A stretch of 64,000 nt of DNA, from the NCBI GenBank assembly GCA_037893225.1, contig JAZGUH010000534.1, forward strand, positions 62,001-126,000. Reading direction: 5' to 3'. Each line of letters starts with the position of its first letter. Within the stretch, counting starts at the first letter, position 1. The DNA is from Hippasteria phrygiana. Its lineage: Eukaryota; Echinodermata; Asteroidea; Valvatida; Goniasteridae. Under the pieces are notes generated by a model that was not told the origin of the DNA, did no database searches, and was given only the letters and a program-made list of their open reading frames with translations. Position numbers and translations under genes: made by a program. This document shows positions 1 to 21,400 of this stretch, in pieces.

Positions 1-602
1 CACAAGCTGTGAGAGTTGGTGGGTAGATTTTTTGATAGGCTGTGGTAGTTATAACTGCAGGAGGGTTCAAGTAAAATCTTTCCGTATTATCCAGCAAGTC
101 GATTTTGATCCTCTTTTTATGCATTTTTAACATTTTGGTATGGACTGCATAAAGAGCTTGGATTCAAGGCACTTGAAAATAAATATCCATGTGGAACTAT
201 TTTTCAACACTAAGACTTTATACTCATCTAGAGAAAAACTTCCAAAAAACAAACAATTTGTTTTCCAAATTCCTTCATTTATTTTCTTTGATACTCCTGA
301 AACTTGAAGGTAGCCCGGGAAGGACGCCGTGATATGGCGTCTTTGTGCACGAAACTGCACGGGAGGGCTATGCTAGAAATTTAGGTTTAAAAATCACAGT
401 TTACCTGCATAAATATTCTTGGCATCTCTGCCAACAAACAGTCCATCTTTCGGGTAGAAATATTCCTCCAAAAATGTCCAGAAAGGGAGATATTTGAAAA
501 CTTGAAATGGGATCCTGCTTTTTGTTTCAAGGGGCACTCCACTCTTGTCTGTGATTTTAAGTACGAGGTTCTTTCAGCATATAAACAAGCACAATGTTTT
601 GA

Positions 603-9807
<9,205 letters not shown>

Positions 9808-10424
9808 ATTGAAAGAAACAACCTGGGGTCAGAGGTCACACACGGTCTGATCAGCGATTCCAGTCCATCCCCGGCTGCATAAAAGACCAAAAGCTCCCGT
9901 ACATAAACATGCAATGACACCACCAAGATACGTTTAACAAAAAACCAGCGTGGGTACGTCATTGCCATGGTAACCACTACCGTATGTAGTCATCGAAACA
10001 CTGATTGGCCCAGTAATGCTTGGCTTGATAAAATGTGACTCATGGATCCGTACTGCCATTGATGAGTGGACTGAGATTGGATCAGTCTGGTATCTAGACC
10101 CCTGAGTAGACCGCTGCACATTTCAGACCAAGGCCGTATTTTTGTCTGACAATGGGTATTCACAAACTGAAGCCATACCCATTAATTTAAAGAGAATATT
10201 ATGAAAATGAATTAAACTGTTGCAAACTGCTGACTGACTGAATGGACCTGAAATATACAAATCAAAAAACTAGCTGGCCTGACGTTTCAAACTTAAGCAA
10301 GTTCTTTCTCAAAGGCAAATGACAGACTACAAGAAACAAACATTTCAAAGAGAATATTGATTGCTGAGAGAAATCTGCGTAATTCTGTAGTTTTATGTAG
10401 ATTAAGGCATATTAAAATATAACA

Positions 10425-10605
10425 GCCAATTATTATTTATGACTTTTGAGAGCAATTTTTTTATCAAGTGTCCAGCGGTAGGCATTCAAGGGGAGTTCGT
10501 CCTATGATGTCAAATTGTTTGCTGCCCGCAGCGGGCTGGAGGGGACTTGATAAAAAATAGCTCTCAAAGGTCACTTTTTTGTTATTTTGTGGCAGAAATA
10601 ATTGG
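10425..10605. mobile_element. fold-back element
   Basis: The arms ccaattattatttatgac...gagagcaatttttttatcaag and cttgataaaaaatagctctc...aataattgg are inverse copies around a roughly 100-bp centre. Non-coding. Confidence 0.55.
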
Positions 10606-12104
10606 CCGTTTTATTTTACAATAAAACTACAAAGGCCCAGTGGTCACTGAATCCTGCAAACTATATCCAGTCATTGGGAGGGCTTTTCATGCGGCACCGC
10701 ACCCGTCAGATTTTGTTGGCCATGACTATGAGCTAGATGGGAACTTCCGGGGAAATCAGATAACTGTTATTTGGTTTAAATAAAATTAGGAGAACCGGAT
10801 TTTGAAATCTGACTTTACCCACCGCTACAAAAAACATACAACGGTATACATGTACACAAGTGCTCGTAAACCATTTGCAGCCTGCATCTCTGAACGGAAT
10901 TGTCTTGGAGTTGTCCACGACGGCTTTTCTCATGTTGTTTGCGTGCATTTAACGTACCAGCCACATGTCTGTTGTTGAATCGTACATGCGTTCGCATATT
11001 ACTTTTCAACAAAGTGCACTTATGGGGTACGGGGCAACCATAGGGACAATGGACCCCACAACTCTGTCTTTAGAAATTGATGTACCCCACAGCCGTAACG
11101 CTATGTATTTCAAGATTTCTAAGGGGACGAAGGAAAGTAGGGTCAAACAATAGATGTACCCCACAACCAATAGTGTGTGGTGCTTGTACGTGTTTGGAAG
11201 TTTTGGAGTTAGTCCAAGAGTTAGAATGTCTTATGATAATGAACAGACTATGATTGGCTAAAGCTTGTGAACAGCTGTAGGTCTGTGGTCTCATCTACAC
11301 AAAGAACCACAGCTGCAGGTACCTGGGAATCCCGTATTCCAAGGGAGCTTGAAATGTATTCCCAGGTCCTGAACAATATATGTCATATTCCTAGGGAACG
11401 GAAATTCCATTTTCCCAGGTACCTGGGAACTTCTGGCACATATTACTGTTCAGTTCTCACCCTAGGCACTCAAATATGATTTGATTATGCCACTCGTAAA
11501 CTTACAATGACCAAGCAGGTTTTGTTTATGTATTTGTTAAAGTCTATTTTCTACTTTTCTTTTCTATGCAAGCAAGGTGTAATCCGTTTATTTCCTTTAG
11601 TGTGTAACTGTTGTATAAATTTAATCCTAATGGCTAGTTTAATAGGTTGTGTATGATGCGTGTGAGTTCACTGTGTTAGTGCATGTATTTCGAACTTCCC
11701 GAGGGCACAACAAATGTTGTGCATCCCAGGATTTTTTAAGAATCTCTTTTGAAATCTGGAATTCCTGAGGTGTTACCCTCAATGTTTTTCCCTGTAAAAG
11801 TGGATATAGACCAATAGAAACGGGTATTTTTTTAAGGGGTGCCTTGTAGGCAAATGCAGACCATAGACCCTACATTGCTCTGGGGTCCTCGGCGACCCCC
11901 CAAACATTGCAGATTTTTCATTTTCGGCCAATCTCACTCCTGAAATCCAGTGGAGAGATATACCGTACCCTGTGGAGACATGAACACAAAGGGACTGAAT
12001 AGGTCTCCACAAGCCAAGTCTATGGGGGTTTGCTTAACTACAGGGACAAAGGGGAGAACAATGCCATGTCTCCACAGGGATGTAAAAGTGAGATTGTGTG
12101 CTCT

Positions 12105-12500
12105 CTGGTTGTATGTAAACACCGGCAATCGTGGACTAGGGACAAAAGGGTTAGGGCATAGACAAAGGGTCCACGATTGAAAATAGCGTACAAAACATAT
12201 GGGAGAAGTTCAAGTACAAACAAAAGAGGGACAATAGGAGGTCCGCAATTGCCGGTATTTAGAAGAAAGAAAATACAAAGGAATCTTTCTTTTGTTAAAA
12301 TCGGTCCTTGAACGTAAAAATATGTGCTTAGTCTGTAGGGTTGGGTTATATTAAAGAAAGAATAGGAAACACAAAGCATTGTCCTCACGAGTATAGGAAA
12401 GTACGACTGTGTGAGTTTGTATAGCTATTCAAACCGTGGACCTTGGACAATAGGGTCCACGATTGAAAATCGCGTAAAAAAAACATATGGGAGGTCCCAG
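12105..12500 (-). repeat. dispersed repeat with gtccacgattg modules
   Basis: Modules such as gggtccacgattgaaaa, catatgggag and gggacaataggaggtcc recur inverted at 58035-58225 and 60005-60640. The class is unknown. Confidence 0.55.
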
Positions 12501-13141
12501 ATTGCACACAGGAGTGTGGAGGAAAGGGGGGGGGGGGGGGGGGGGGAGGGTGTATACCACACAAAATGTTAAGACAAAAAATAACAATCCCTTGTTTTAT
12601 GAAAGTACATGTAGCCTACAAAGGTTTGAAAAAGAAAAAGATGTATTTTGTCATTTTCAGAAAATACAAACTGCATTCTACATGTATTAACACTCGATAG
12701 CTTTTAATGGTAGGCTCAATTGTGTTTGCTTACTGTTAAATTACACCCATTGTACATGTAGGTAAATCAAAAAGAATCTTGTAAATAAAGTACATGTTCG
12801 TTTGTATTCAGATGTAAAATTCAACACGGAGATCTTTACTGTATCTGATTTTCTCTGAAAGTGAGTGCTAGAATTGGGAGTCTGTGACAAATTTATATAC
12901 AAATGAAAACCCGAAAAAAATTTTATTGGAATCGCGACAGTTGAATAAGAACTTCTCTGCGCTACCGTTTGCATATATATACACAAGATAGTGTGAAATA
13001 AACAAGTAAATATATGTATACTTGCCCGATAACCAGACCATTATTTCAGTATTTTAAATAGTTTGTCAAGTCAATAAAAATCCCGCTTGCAACTTTATTC
13101 AGAGGAGCAAGGCACTTTCCCGTTGGCAAAGGGCTCTTGCA

Positions 13142-13686
13142 TAGGGGTGTGCATTCACGGGTATTAAAAGAACCGGGTACCCGATTGAAAAAAATAAGGT
13201 TACCCGTTAAAGAAACCAACCCAAAACTTCCAATCCCCGAAGTTGTAATTATCTCTTTCTCTGAGATTCAAAAAAGTCTGAATTCAGACAAAATTCTGAA
13301 AATCTAGTCATGCCTGTCCAGTAAACATGGTCACTTCTCCACCTTTGTGTGTGCCGGCAAAAGACTTGTCCGGAAGCTTTATACAGGTGGATTTAGGCAT
13401 GCTATTATGTCTCGTCGAGGCTCTTATCTATACCCAGACTGCAAAAACCACGACCAGTAAATTCCCTTTATTGTCAACTTTCGTGAGCGTCATAAACATG
13501 AAATCTGTGCTGTTTTCCCACATAGTCCGGTTTTAATTTTGAAAATACCTGACAAATAACATTCAAAACCTTTCTCTTTTTCATTGTCTGGGAAGTAACT
13601 ATGCGATAATGTAAAGTTGTACGGGTACTCGGTTCCTGACATGAACGGTCAGGTACTCAGGTACCCGGTTCCGATGCACACCCCTA
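13142..13686. mobile_element. hAT MITE, TIR TAGGGGTGTGCAT, TSD CTCTTGCA (copy A)
   Basis: It starts TAGGGGTGTGCATTC and ends GATGCACACCCCTA, with the exact 8-bp duplication CTCTTGCA at 13134-13141 and 13687-13694. Subterminal ggtacccg motifs are shared with copies B and C. Internal open frames are not genes. Confidence 0.88.
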
Positions 13687-13810
13687 CTCTTGCATTACAA
13701 AAATATTTTGAAATATTTGGCATCTCAATTTTGCCCCCAATAACCCGACTTTGATTCAGTTTAAACACGGAACCAGTGCTTGACCCACAGTCAATTTCCT
13801 TGTTACCAAG

Positions 13811-14369
13811 TAGGGCTGTCCGGAATATTCGAAAGAAAAAAATATATAAACGTAATACTGCAAAAACACAGGCCGGAGTTTGGTTTCTTGTTATCAGAAC
13901 ATTAGAGAGGTTTCGTTAGTGCACGGTTAGAGAGACGACTACGTTTAGTTGCCGTCACCTCATCAGTTTTTATGCTTGTTTGACATTTTCCTCACCCATC
14001 CTACATGTATAATCACCTTGTTTGCACAGATAGCTGTGGCACTACACAGAAGTAAGAAACGGATAAAACCAATGAAATTTTTTTAACCAATTTTTGTCAC
14101 GTACCGTTTAGAGCTAATCGTCGGCGTACGCACTAACCATGCGCTAACCAAACCTCTCTATGTACGTACCCGTAATAATCTTGATACAACGGCCGCATGC
14201 CAAAAAGTGTCGATCGGGCGGTCCATAATAATGACCAGCGCTGCATGCAGTTGCGGCTGATGAGTGATAAACTTGATCGGCAAGTATCGAATATGCGGTC
14301 AAACCCAGTTTTGAAAAATCAAAAACTAAATTAATCGAAAACTAAATTATTCGAAAATGAACAGCCCTA
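13811..14369. mobile_element. hAT element, TIR TAGGGCTGT, TSD TTACCAAG
   Basis: It starts TAGGGCTGTCCGGAATATTC and ends TTCGAAAATGAACAGCCCTA between exact TTACCAAG duplications (13803-13810 and 14370-14377). Inside is a second inverted pair, tagagaggtttcgttag (about 13902) and gctaaccaaacctctcta (about 14160). Its agagaggttt end resembles the 51173-55852 element. Confidence 0.88.
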
Positions 14370-14914
14370 TTACCAAGGTCATTCGGAAATATGCATTAAA
14401 CTGAACATGCTTCGTTTCAAGACTGAAAAGGCTTATAGACTAATCCGGCGACCAAAATTAGAAGCATTTACTGCGGTGGCGAGGCACTCGCGTGTGTGTG
14501 TGTTAGACGCTCGACGCAGCTCACGCGACTCGAATTAATGCACGCGGGCGCGGCACCGCCGTAAAAATGGCTTCCATTTTTTGTTCGGCGAATTCCCGTA
14601 TAGACCTTATGTGTGACAGCAATCTTCGAAGGTAATAACTAGTGGTAGGATATAAATCTGAATCTTTTAACATTCAGTTTGAATCCCACTAATCAGCTGT
14701 GATTTTGGAAACCGGACATTTGAAGGCAACCTTATATGAATAGCCTGCTCACATCCATTTTTTTGTCAATATTACAGCACTGGAGTGTTTTTGTAAAAGG
14801 CCCAGTTTGAATAAAATTAGGATAACCAGATAATAAAATTAGGATAACCGGATTTTCAAATCTCCGATTGCTTTCTCCCACTGCTAGTAATAACCTGGGA
14901 CAGGCATTCTTTCC

Positions 14915-15512
14915 TAGGGGTGTGCATTTACGGGTAGTAAAAGAACCGGGTACCCGATTGAAACAAATACGGGTACCCGTTAAAGAAACCCAACCCAAAA
15001 CTTCCAATCCCGGAAGTTGCAATAATGTCTTTCTCTGAGATTCAAAAGTCTGATTTCAGACAAAAGTCTGAAAAATCTTATGCCTGTCTAGTAAACATGA
15101 TCACTACTCCGCCATTACATGTTCCGCCATTACATGTTCCGGCACATCACAAAAGACAGAAGCTTTATACAGTTGTATTTATAGTGGAATGAGGCATGCT
15201 ATTACACATGTATGTCTCGTCAAGGCTCTTTATCCATACCCAGACTACAAAAACCACAACCGGTAAATTCCCTTTATTGTCAATTTTAGTGAGCATCATA
15301 AACATGAAATCTGTGCTGGTTTCCCATGTAGTCGGGTTTTAATTTTGAAAATTCCTGACAAATAACATTTGAAACCTTTCCTTTTTTTCATTTTCTGGGA
15401 AGTTACTGTGCGATAATGTAAAGTTGTACGGGTACTCTATTCCATAATCTGGAACCGGTTCCCGACATGAACGGTCAGTTATTCGGGTACCCGGTTCTGA
15501 TGCACACCCCTA
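14915..15512. mobile_element. hAT MITE, same family as 13142 (copy B)
   Basis: It starts TAGGGGTGTGCATTTACGGG and ends GATGCACACCCCTA. The flanking 8-mers TTCTTTCC and GTCTTTAC agree at six positions, consistent with a decayed duplication. The interior aligns with copy A. Confidence 0.82.
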
Positions 15513-15738
15513 GTCTTTACATTAATTACTACAGAATTTGAATGACAAAACCTCAAAGATGGCCTCTACACATAAGGTCTGTTGCCGATAGAGTACCGAA
15601 GTCTGACGTCAGTTGCCGCGGCCCATGCAGTTTAGAATGTATTCTGGTTCCAAACATTGCATTGAGTGACGTCATCACTTCGGTACTCTATGGGGTCCAT
15701 TTCAAGGCAAAGTCTGGGGTTACCCCAAATAGTTCCAA

Positions 15739-16253
15739 CAGCCGATTTCACGAAACAGTGCGTAGGATTTACGCCACATAAATAAGGCGCAGCTACACAA
15801 CATCCTCGCGATCCATTTCACAAAATATTGTGTAGCTGCGCACCTTTTTTTTTACATAGCGGAAGAGGCTCTTTTATGCTTTTCATGGAACAGCCGTAAA
15901 ATAACTTCTGTGGCATTTTTAAACATTTTATGTTTCGGAAATACCTCACAGGTAAACCTGCAGCGGATGACCAATTCATTACCCTCCGACATAATCTAGT
16001 GAATTCAATAAATAACTTGGGCAACCAATGGCTCTGTGATGCTCACGCTCGGCTAGTTAAGTCATCATTTTGGTTTTCACACATCTAACACCACCTAAAA
16101 CGAGTGCGTACATTACATCATATTTTGTGGTGCAAGTCAGCGACTTACGCACTGCGTAAGTCGATTTTTAGAATGTCACATGATACAACTTACGCAATAA
16201 AATGTGGTGCAAGGTGGAGTTACACAATTTGCAAGGTTTCGTGAAATTGGCTG
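15739..16253. mobile_element. inverted-repeat element, ends CAGCCRATTTCACGAAAC
   Basis: The left end is cagccgatttcacgaaac and the right end gtttcgtgaaattggctg. A strong internal hairpin is built on gcgcagctacacaa / ttgtgtagctgcgc (about 15788-15842). No coding region recognised. Confidence 0.6.
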
Positions 16254-17090
16254 CAGACCTGCAAATATCAGCGATTTTTTTACGATAAAAATATGTTTCA
16301 AAATATAAAAAGTACAAAAATCCTTCACTAGATAAATAAGTATCGCTCATTGGTACTAGCTGAATCCCTTTAGTCAACTCTATGGAAATTTGTGTAGCGA
16401 GTATGTGATATCTATTTATATTTAAATTATCTTTTTAAATTTTGCCATCTTCAATTTTTGGCTTGTCTTCTGTGTATGATTTGTGTTCAAACACATGCCC
16501 AAGTTCTTTGGCTTGATTGGAATGCTGTACAAGATTTGATCACACCACGAGGCTGTTGCTAGGTGGCTGACCAATCGGCCTCTAGGGTTTCGGGTGTGCT
16601 AGACGATACTGCATCATATCGTGTTAGTTGAACTGTCTTCAGTCAGGAAGGCCGCTCCATGTTCGGGCAGACGAACCATTCTTGGTCGGGCTGGTCTCTG
16701 TGACTTCTTCAGTCGACTCTCTGTCCATGGAAAATAGAAGGAAGCAAGTTTTCTATCAACCCGCAATCAACCAATCTTCACTTTGAAGTTATTCATAAGA
16801 TGGAATTTTGCATCAGGGTGATGTAAATTCAATATTGGGTTTTTTACCCTACACCGGCATATCTTTTTTTTTATTTACCAAATAATTTCCTGGGACAACA
16901 CTGAGTACACAGTGCTTATTTTTAAAAAATATAAAATAATAATAATAAAAAAATAAGCGAAGGGCAAAAACCAATATTAAACTCTCCCTAGCCACACGTA
17001 TTTAATAGCCCCGTTATGGTTAATGAGTGTTTACAGTTGCTGTGCTCTAGAACAGACGCCTTCTGGACATCCAAGACTCATCCTCCATAC
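16254..17090. other. spacer, nothing recognised
   Basis: AT-rich sequence with an (aataataa) stretch near 16937. No supported gene or repeat boundary. Confidence 0.5.
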
Positions 17091-17094
17091 ATTT

Positions 17095-17283
17095 GAAGCA
17101 CGATATGTGGGCAAGGGAACCCCCCCCCCCCCTCTTTTGTGTCGGTCATTGTGTTCTCGGAATCTCAGGAATTCTTTTAACAAATCTAGGGGGATTAGGT
17201 AAGGTAACAATAGTGTGGAGTATTTATAGGGTATGGGGGGGGGGGGGGGGGGGGGGTACCCCTTGCCCACATATTGTGCTGGG
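17095..17283. mobile_element. fold-back element with C13/G22 arms
   Basis: The ends are AGCACGATATGTGGGCAAGG and CCTTGCCCACATATTGTGCT. The arms continue into a C tract (17120-17132) and a G tract (17235-17256), so the G/C runs are part of the inverted repeat. Confidence 0.6.
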
Positions 17284-17332
17284 TATGCCTCCATAACTCA
17301 TTCCCAAGTCAGTTAGGGACAATTTCATTAAG

Positions 17333-17520
17333 GCTGTGCATCCAAACCGGGTACCGGAGCACCCGTCCGCTCATGTCAGGAACCGGTTCCAGATTATGGA
17401 ATCGAGTACCTGTAACCAAATTAACATATTACTTAGTAATTTCTCAGAAAGCTTTCGAATGTCACTTGTGGAGAATTTTCACCAAAAAAAAAAGTTTTCT
17501 TTTAGAAAATTAACAGATTA
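17333..17520. mobile_element. truncated hAT MITE, 13142 family
   Basis: The segment from ctgtgcatccaaaccgggta matches the end of copy C at 21253 in inverse order and breaks off near 17520. Only one end is present. Confidence 0.6.
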
Positions 17521-17692
17521 ACATTTATGACGCTTGCGAAAATGCAATTTACACCGTAAAGCTACAGAGCTCACTGTACACACTTGCATCATGCGGCATT
17601 GATGCACCGATGTGGTGATATTAATGTGCGGAACTTTACGAACAATATTTCCGAGATTTCATTTTGGGGTTTGGCTTTTTCTTTAACCCCTC

Positions 17693-17905
17693 GAGTACGG
17701 TTATCGTGGGGAGGCGCCGGGGTGCCGGAGCGGCCTGTGCAGCCAAGCGAAACGGCCACAATGTGTTTGTGCAGTCAAGCGTAACATACACAATAATCCA
17801 ACAATGGATTGAAACTGCACAAATAGCGGCAAATGGCGTCATCCGGCCTGGTGCCACTGTTTTTTTTTTGGCACCATTTGGCATCATCCGTACGCAAGGG
17901 GTTAA
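17693..17905. mobile_element. TTAA-flanked MITE (piggyBac-like) with cagccaagcgaaacgg core
   Basis: It begins TTAACCCCTCGAGTACGG and ends CCGTACGCAAGGGGTTAA. The core is shared with 6066-6175, 19140-19335, 21868-22659 and part of 22990-23060. Non-coding. Confidence 0.68.
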
Positions 17906-18014
17906 CATGTGTTTTGTACTGAGCAAATGGGAGAAAAAGTGGGGTGAAAAAGCTTCGCATTTTGTCCTTTTTACGGGAGGTTTTTGCATTTTTCGTAAGA
18001 AGGCATTTATGAAT

Positions 18015-18178
18015 GGGGATAAAAATGTGATGACCCGGTCTTTACCAGTCAATAATAACCTCGAAGGGTCGTGACCGCTGTTAATGGACCTCGCCTTCGG
18101 CTCGGTCCATTAACAGCGGTCACGCCCCTCCTCGGTTATTATTGACGTGGTAAAGACCGGGTCATCACACTTTTATCC
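18015..18178. repeat. near-perfect palindrome, about 160 bp
   Basis: Arms such as gatgacccggtctttacc and ggtaaagaccgggtcatc, and tgaccgctgttaatgg and ccattaacagcggtca, fold on a short cgccttcggctcgg loop. It lies just beyond the OSTM1 stop, in the likely 3' UTR or immediately downstream. Confidence 0.75.
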
Positions 18179-18183
18179 CCTTA

Positions 18184-18189
18184 TTTATT
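18184..18189 (-). promoter_or_regulatory. candidate OSTM1 poly(A) signal AATAAA
   Basis: AATAAA on the minus strand, about 130 nt after the OSTM1 stop. If used, the adjacent palindrome would lie downstream of it. Confidence 0.4.
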
Positions 18190-18318
18190 TACTTGTACTG
18201 ACCCTACAAATATTTCAGTACCACTGAAGTTTTGCCCCTAAGATGGTACCAATTTTTGTGTCTGGCCCCTGGACTATATGGGGGAATGTCCTGATTGGGG
18301 AGGGGGGGGGGGGGGATT

Positions 18319-18498
18319 TTAGACCTGCTTACGTTTCACCAGTTTGTGCTCCGTCTTGACGGCGTGCATCTTGGAGCCAATGTAGAAGAAGACCGGCAAG
18401 GAACAGAAGAAGATACTGATGGCTACAATAGACACAATATCCTTCCTGATGTATGTGCAGTTGTAAGCAATGCTCCACTCTTTCCTGGTGCTGTTCAT
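18319..18498 (-). CDS. OSTM1: OSTM1 exon 5: membrane segment and C-tail
   Basis: Acceptor cgtgaatgcacag, phase 0. It encodes MNSTRKEWSIAYNCTYI, the membrane helix and the tail ending KLVKRKQV before TAA (18319-18321). It is separated from exon 4 by a 7.2-kb intron full of repeats. Confidence 0.95.
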   Translation of the reverse strand: MNSTRKEWSIAYNCTYIRKDIVSIVAISIFFCSLPVFFYIGSKMHAVKTEHKLVKRKQV

Positions 18499-21400
18499 CT
18501 GTGCATTCACGGGTAAGCAGGAAGACAGGTTTTTTTTTTTTGAAGTAGTTGAGGAGGGACCCCCACCGCCACCCAACCCCGGCCACCCCCAAAACCAAAA
18601 CAAAATACACAAAACAAACTCCCCCAATTTAATGGGGTTATTTTTATGGCAATGAGACACTTTTAAGACCCTCAAAAGTCTTCCATTTTTCAGAACATTT
18701 TAATCTCTTGAATATGGACGACGGCTATGAGCTCCGTGCACAACTACCCCCTCAGCGGAAAGAAAAGGCGAGTTGGGGGGTCAATATCGACGCCATCTTA
18801 CCTGACTTCAATTTAAGTGTCTGGTTCCCGCTGTGATATTCTTATTGAAAACTCAATTATCGAGAGTCGGCAAACAGACAAAGCAATCCCACTGGTATAC
18901 GAGTATCAAATGAACGAGGAGCGCGGTGCGGATACCAGCGACGTACTGCCCACGGAAGTGCGGTTGCTATGTGGACAGCGCCCTCATTCGACGGCGCACG
19001 GAGCCCATAGCCGGGGTTTTAGAAAGACCACCTGGCTGGTTGTCATCTATATGTGCATTCCTGTGCGTACTCAATCCATTCATGCACAGCCTTTTCTTGG
19101 CATACCAGCCCCCCCATCAATAACAGCCGGACACATAATGGGGCGCCGGGGTGACAGGCCGGCTTGTGCAATCCAAGCGAAACGGGACACAAGAGGCTTG
19201 TGCAGCCAAGCGTAACATACACAATAATCCAAACATGGATTGAAAATGCAGAGATTACATGTATAGACGTCATCCGGCCAGGTAGCAATTTTCTTTTGGC
19301 ATGTATGTACAGACGTCATCCGTACGCAAGGTATTAAAACATGCTCAACAAAAAAAAAAGGAATTTTTCGAGAAGATTTAAAATGGTCTGACATTTTCAG
19401 AAGGGTTTTTGTCCTTCTTGACATAAGTCTTAACCCTGCGGTGTGCCATGACAATATACACGCACTGTTACACCATGGTGACCTACTTAACAAAACAGCC
19501 CAGAATGACCCAGATGCTGGGGTCAGCCGGACACCTTAAATCCAATACAGTGCAATCAACGCGAGGATGGAATTTCCTTTGGGAATAATGTAAATTAGAC
19601 GAGACTTTTCCCTTTCTTGCCTTTGTTTTTTTCTATCCGATAAGTTTACAATTAAGTTCCAACAGTTTCTAAAAGACTCTCCAAAAAAATGGAGACTTTT
19701 TATCAAAAAGATATTAACTTCCCCTACCTCCCCAAATGTTCAGTCTAGAAGTTATCACGCCCACAACTGAGATGTGAAGGAACAGAACATATAGGCTAAG
19801 CTTGTGCGGTTTTAGATTAAACCAAAACCGCCCAAGTTTGACTCGGTTTAAACCGGTTTACCGACCTTGAAAACAAAGGGCGCCGCCATCTTGTCGCCGC
19901 TGGCTTCGAGCTCACGTCGAGCGCGCGGAAACACCGGATGCATTCCCCTCCCGTGAACGACGCGAACGCACCCCACTCTCTTGTCGATCCTAAAAATTAT
20001 TTCCTCGCGAAGCTAGCCATCGTTTGCGTGACTGGGAATGCAGCGCTGGCTTCCGTAATCACAAGCTTTTGTCACGCTAATAGTGGTACATGCGGAGCGG
20101 AACCAATGAAGCTGACGATCCCTGCAACCAGCGAACACGTGCAAAATTGAACGTATTACGTACACATGTGAGGGAATTTCCCTGCATGTGCAATGCGAGA
20201 ATCAGACTCGCTAAGTCAAAGCAGCTTATTTGGTTCAATTGGCTGTTTGTCAATTTTCGTGACGCATTTAAAACGTGAGCGATATGAGTGTTTCCAATAA
20301 AGTACTAGGTCGAGGGTTTAATAAGATTTGTGACGTAGACCGTAGACGCGCACAAGCTCGTGTGTACAGTATAGTAAATCCAGTGGTGTTTGTTTCCGCC
20401 GGCCGGCCAGCCCGCCGTGCATGCAGCGCGTATGTGGCATGTGTAGTGTGTGGTGTGCATGTGCAGGCAAGCGCTGTGTCCAGCATGGGCTCGCGCTTGC
20501 GATGCGTGAAATTAATAAGCCCCACAAATCGGGACAAAGACTGTTCAGTGTTCTTCAGACAAGTACGGTAATCTTTTCCTTGTGGTTTTTGATTTTTTTC
20601 ACTCTGATTTTCTGAAATGAATTCAATATTGTTGCAGACGCTTTTGAGGTTTTTCAAAAATCAAAACCGGACGTAATTGGTTTAATTATAAAAACCGGAA
20701 AAAACGGTTCACCGGTAAACCGCACAAGCTTAATATAGGCCCTAGTTTGTATTTGCTTATACCAATGAGGTATTACCCCTTTAAAATATCCGTTTTTATT
20801 GGTCTATATCCACTTTTATAGGTAAAACACTTTTAGGACAACACGAATTCAAGATTGCAAAAGCAATCTGAAATCCCGACAACAAATCCTGAAATCAGGA
20901 AAAATCCCGACAAATCTGACCCCTCATACACTTTGTATAGTGTACGCATCAACTCATCAGGCCAGGATATCCCGACTGCAGGACCTAATGATGTGTTGCC
21001 TAACTTGGACAGCCTGGGTACAAGACTGTCAAGATTAAAGATTGAATAATAAACTTTTTCCTATTGAAGGAGAACTCTTCAGCCATTAAAGATGCTGCGT
21101 CCAAGCGTTTTGGGCATGGCACCTCAGTGCTAATTTGCTAGTACATGTACATTATGGGCTTTCTAATAAGGCATTCCACCAGAAGATCGGCCACTGATAT
21201 ACATAGTAACAGACGTAATAAGTTTCAAATTTAGAACTGGAGTGGGACGCTCTAGGGGTGTGCATCGGAACCGGGTACCCGAGTACCCGACCGTCCATGT
21301 CCGGAACCGGTTCCAGATTATGGAATCGAGTACCCGTACAACTTTACATTATCGCATACTACTTTCTAGAAAATGAAAAAGGAAAGGTTTGGAATATTAT

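Larger units (their letters stand above)
9808..13133. other. spacer downstream of MEAF6
   Basis: Contains the probable MEAF6 3' UTR, an inverted copy of the 771-1009 repeat (about 10630-10825), a palindromic element (10425-10605), gtacctggg-rich repeats around 11315-11430 and a gtccacgattg repeat (about 12110-12500). No host exon was recognised. Confidence 0.6.

Noticed and set aside
17664..18074. 136-residue ORF and its opposite-strand partner
   Set aside because: They lie over a TTAA MITE and the adjoining palindrome; the content recurs in other MITE copies.
18817..19215. 132-residue plus-strand ORF
   Set aside because: The same sequence is found inverted at 25128-25390 as part of a repeat with gctccgtgc ends.
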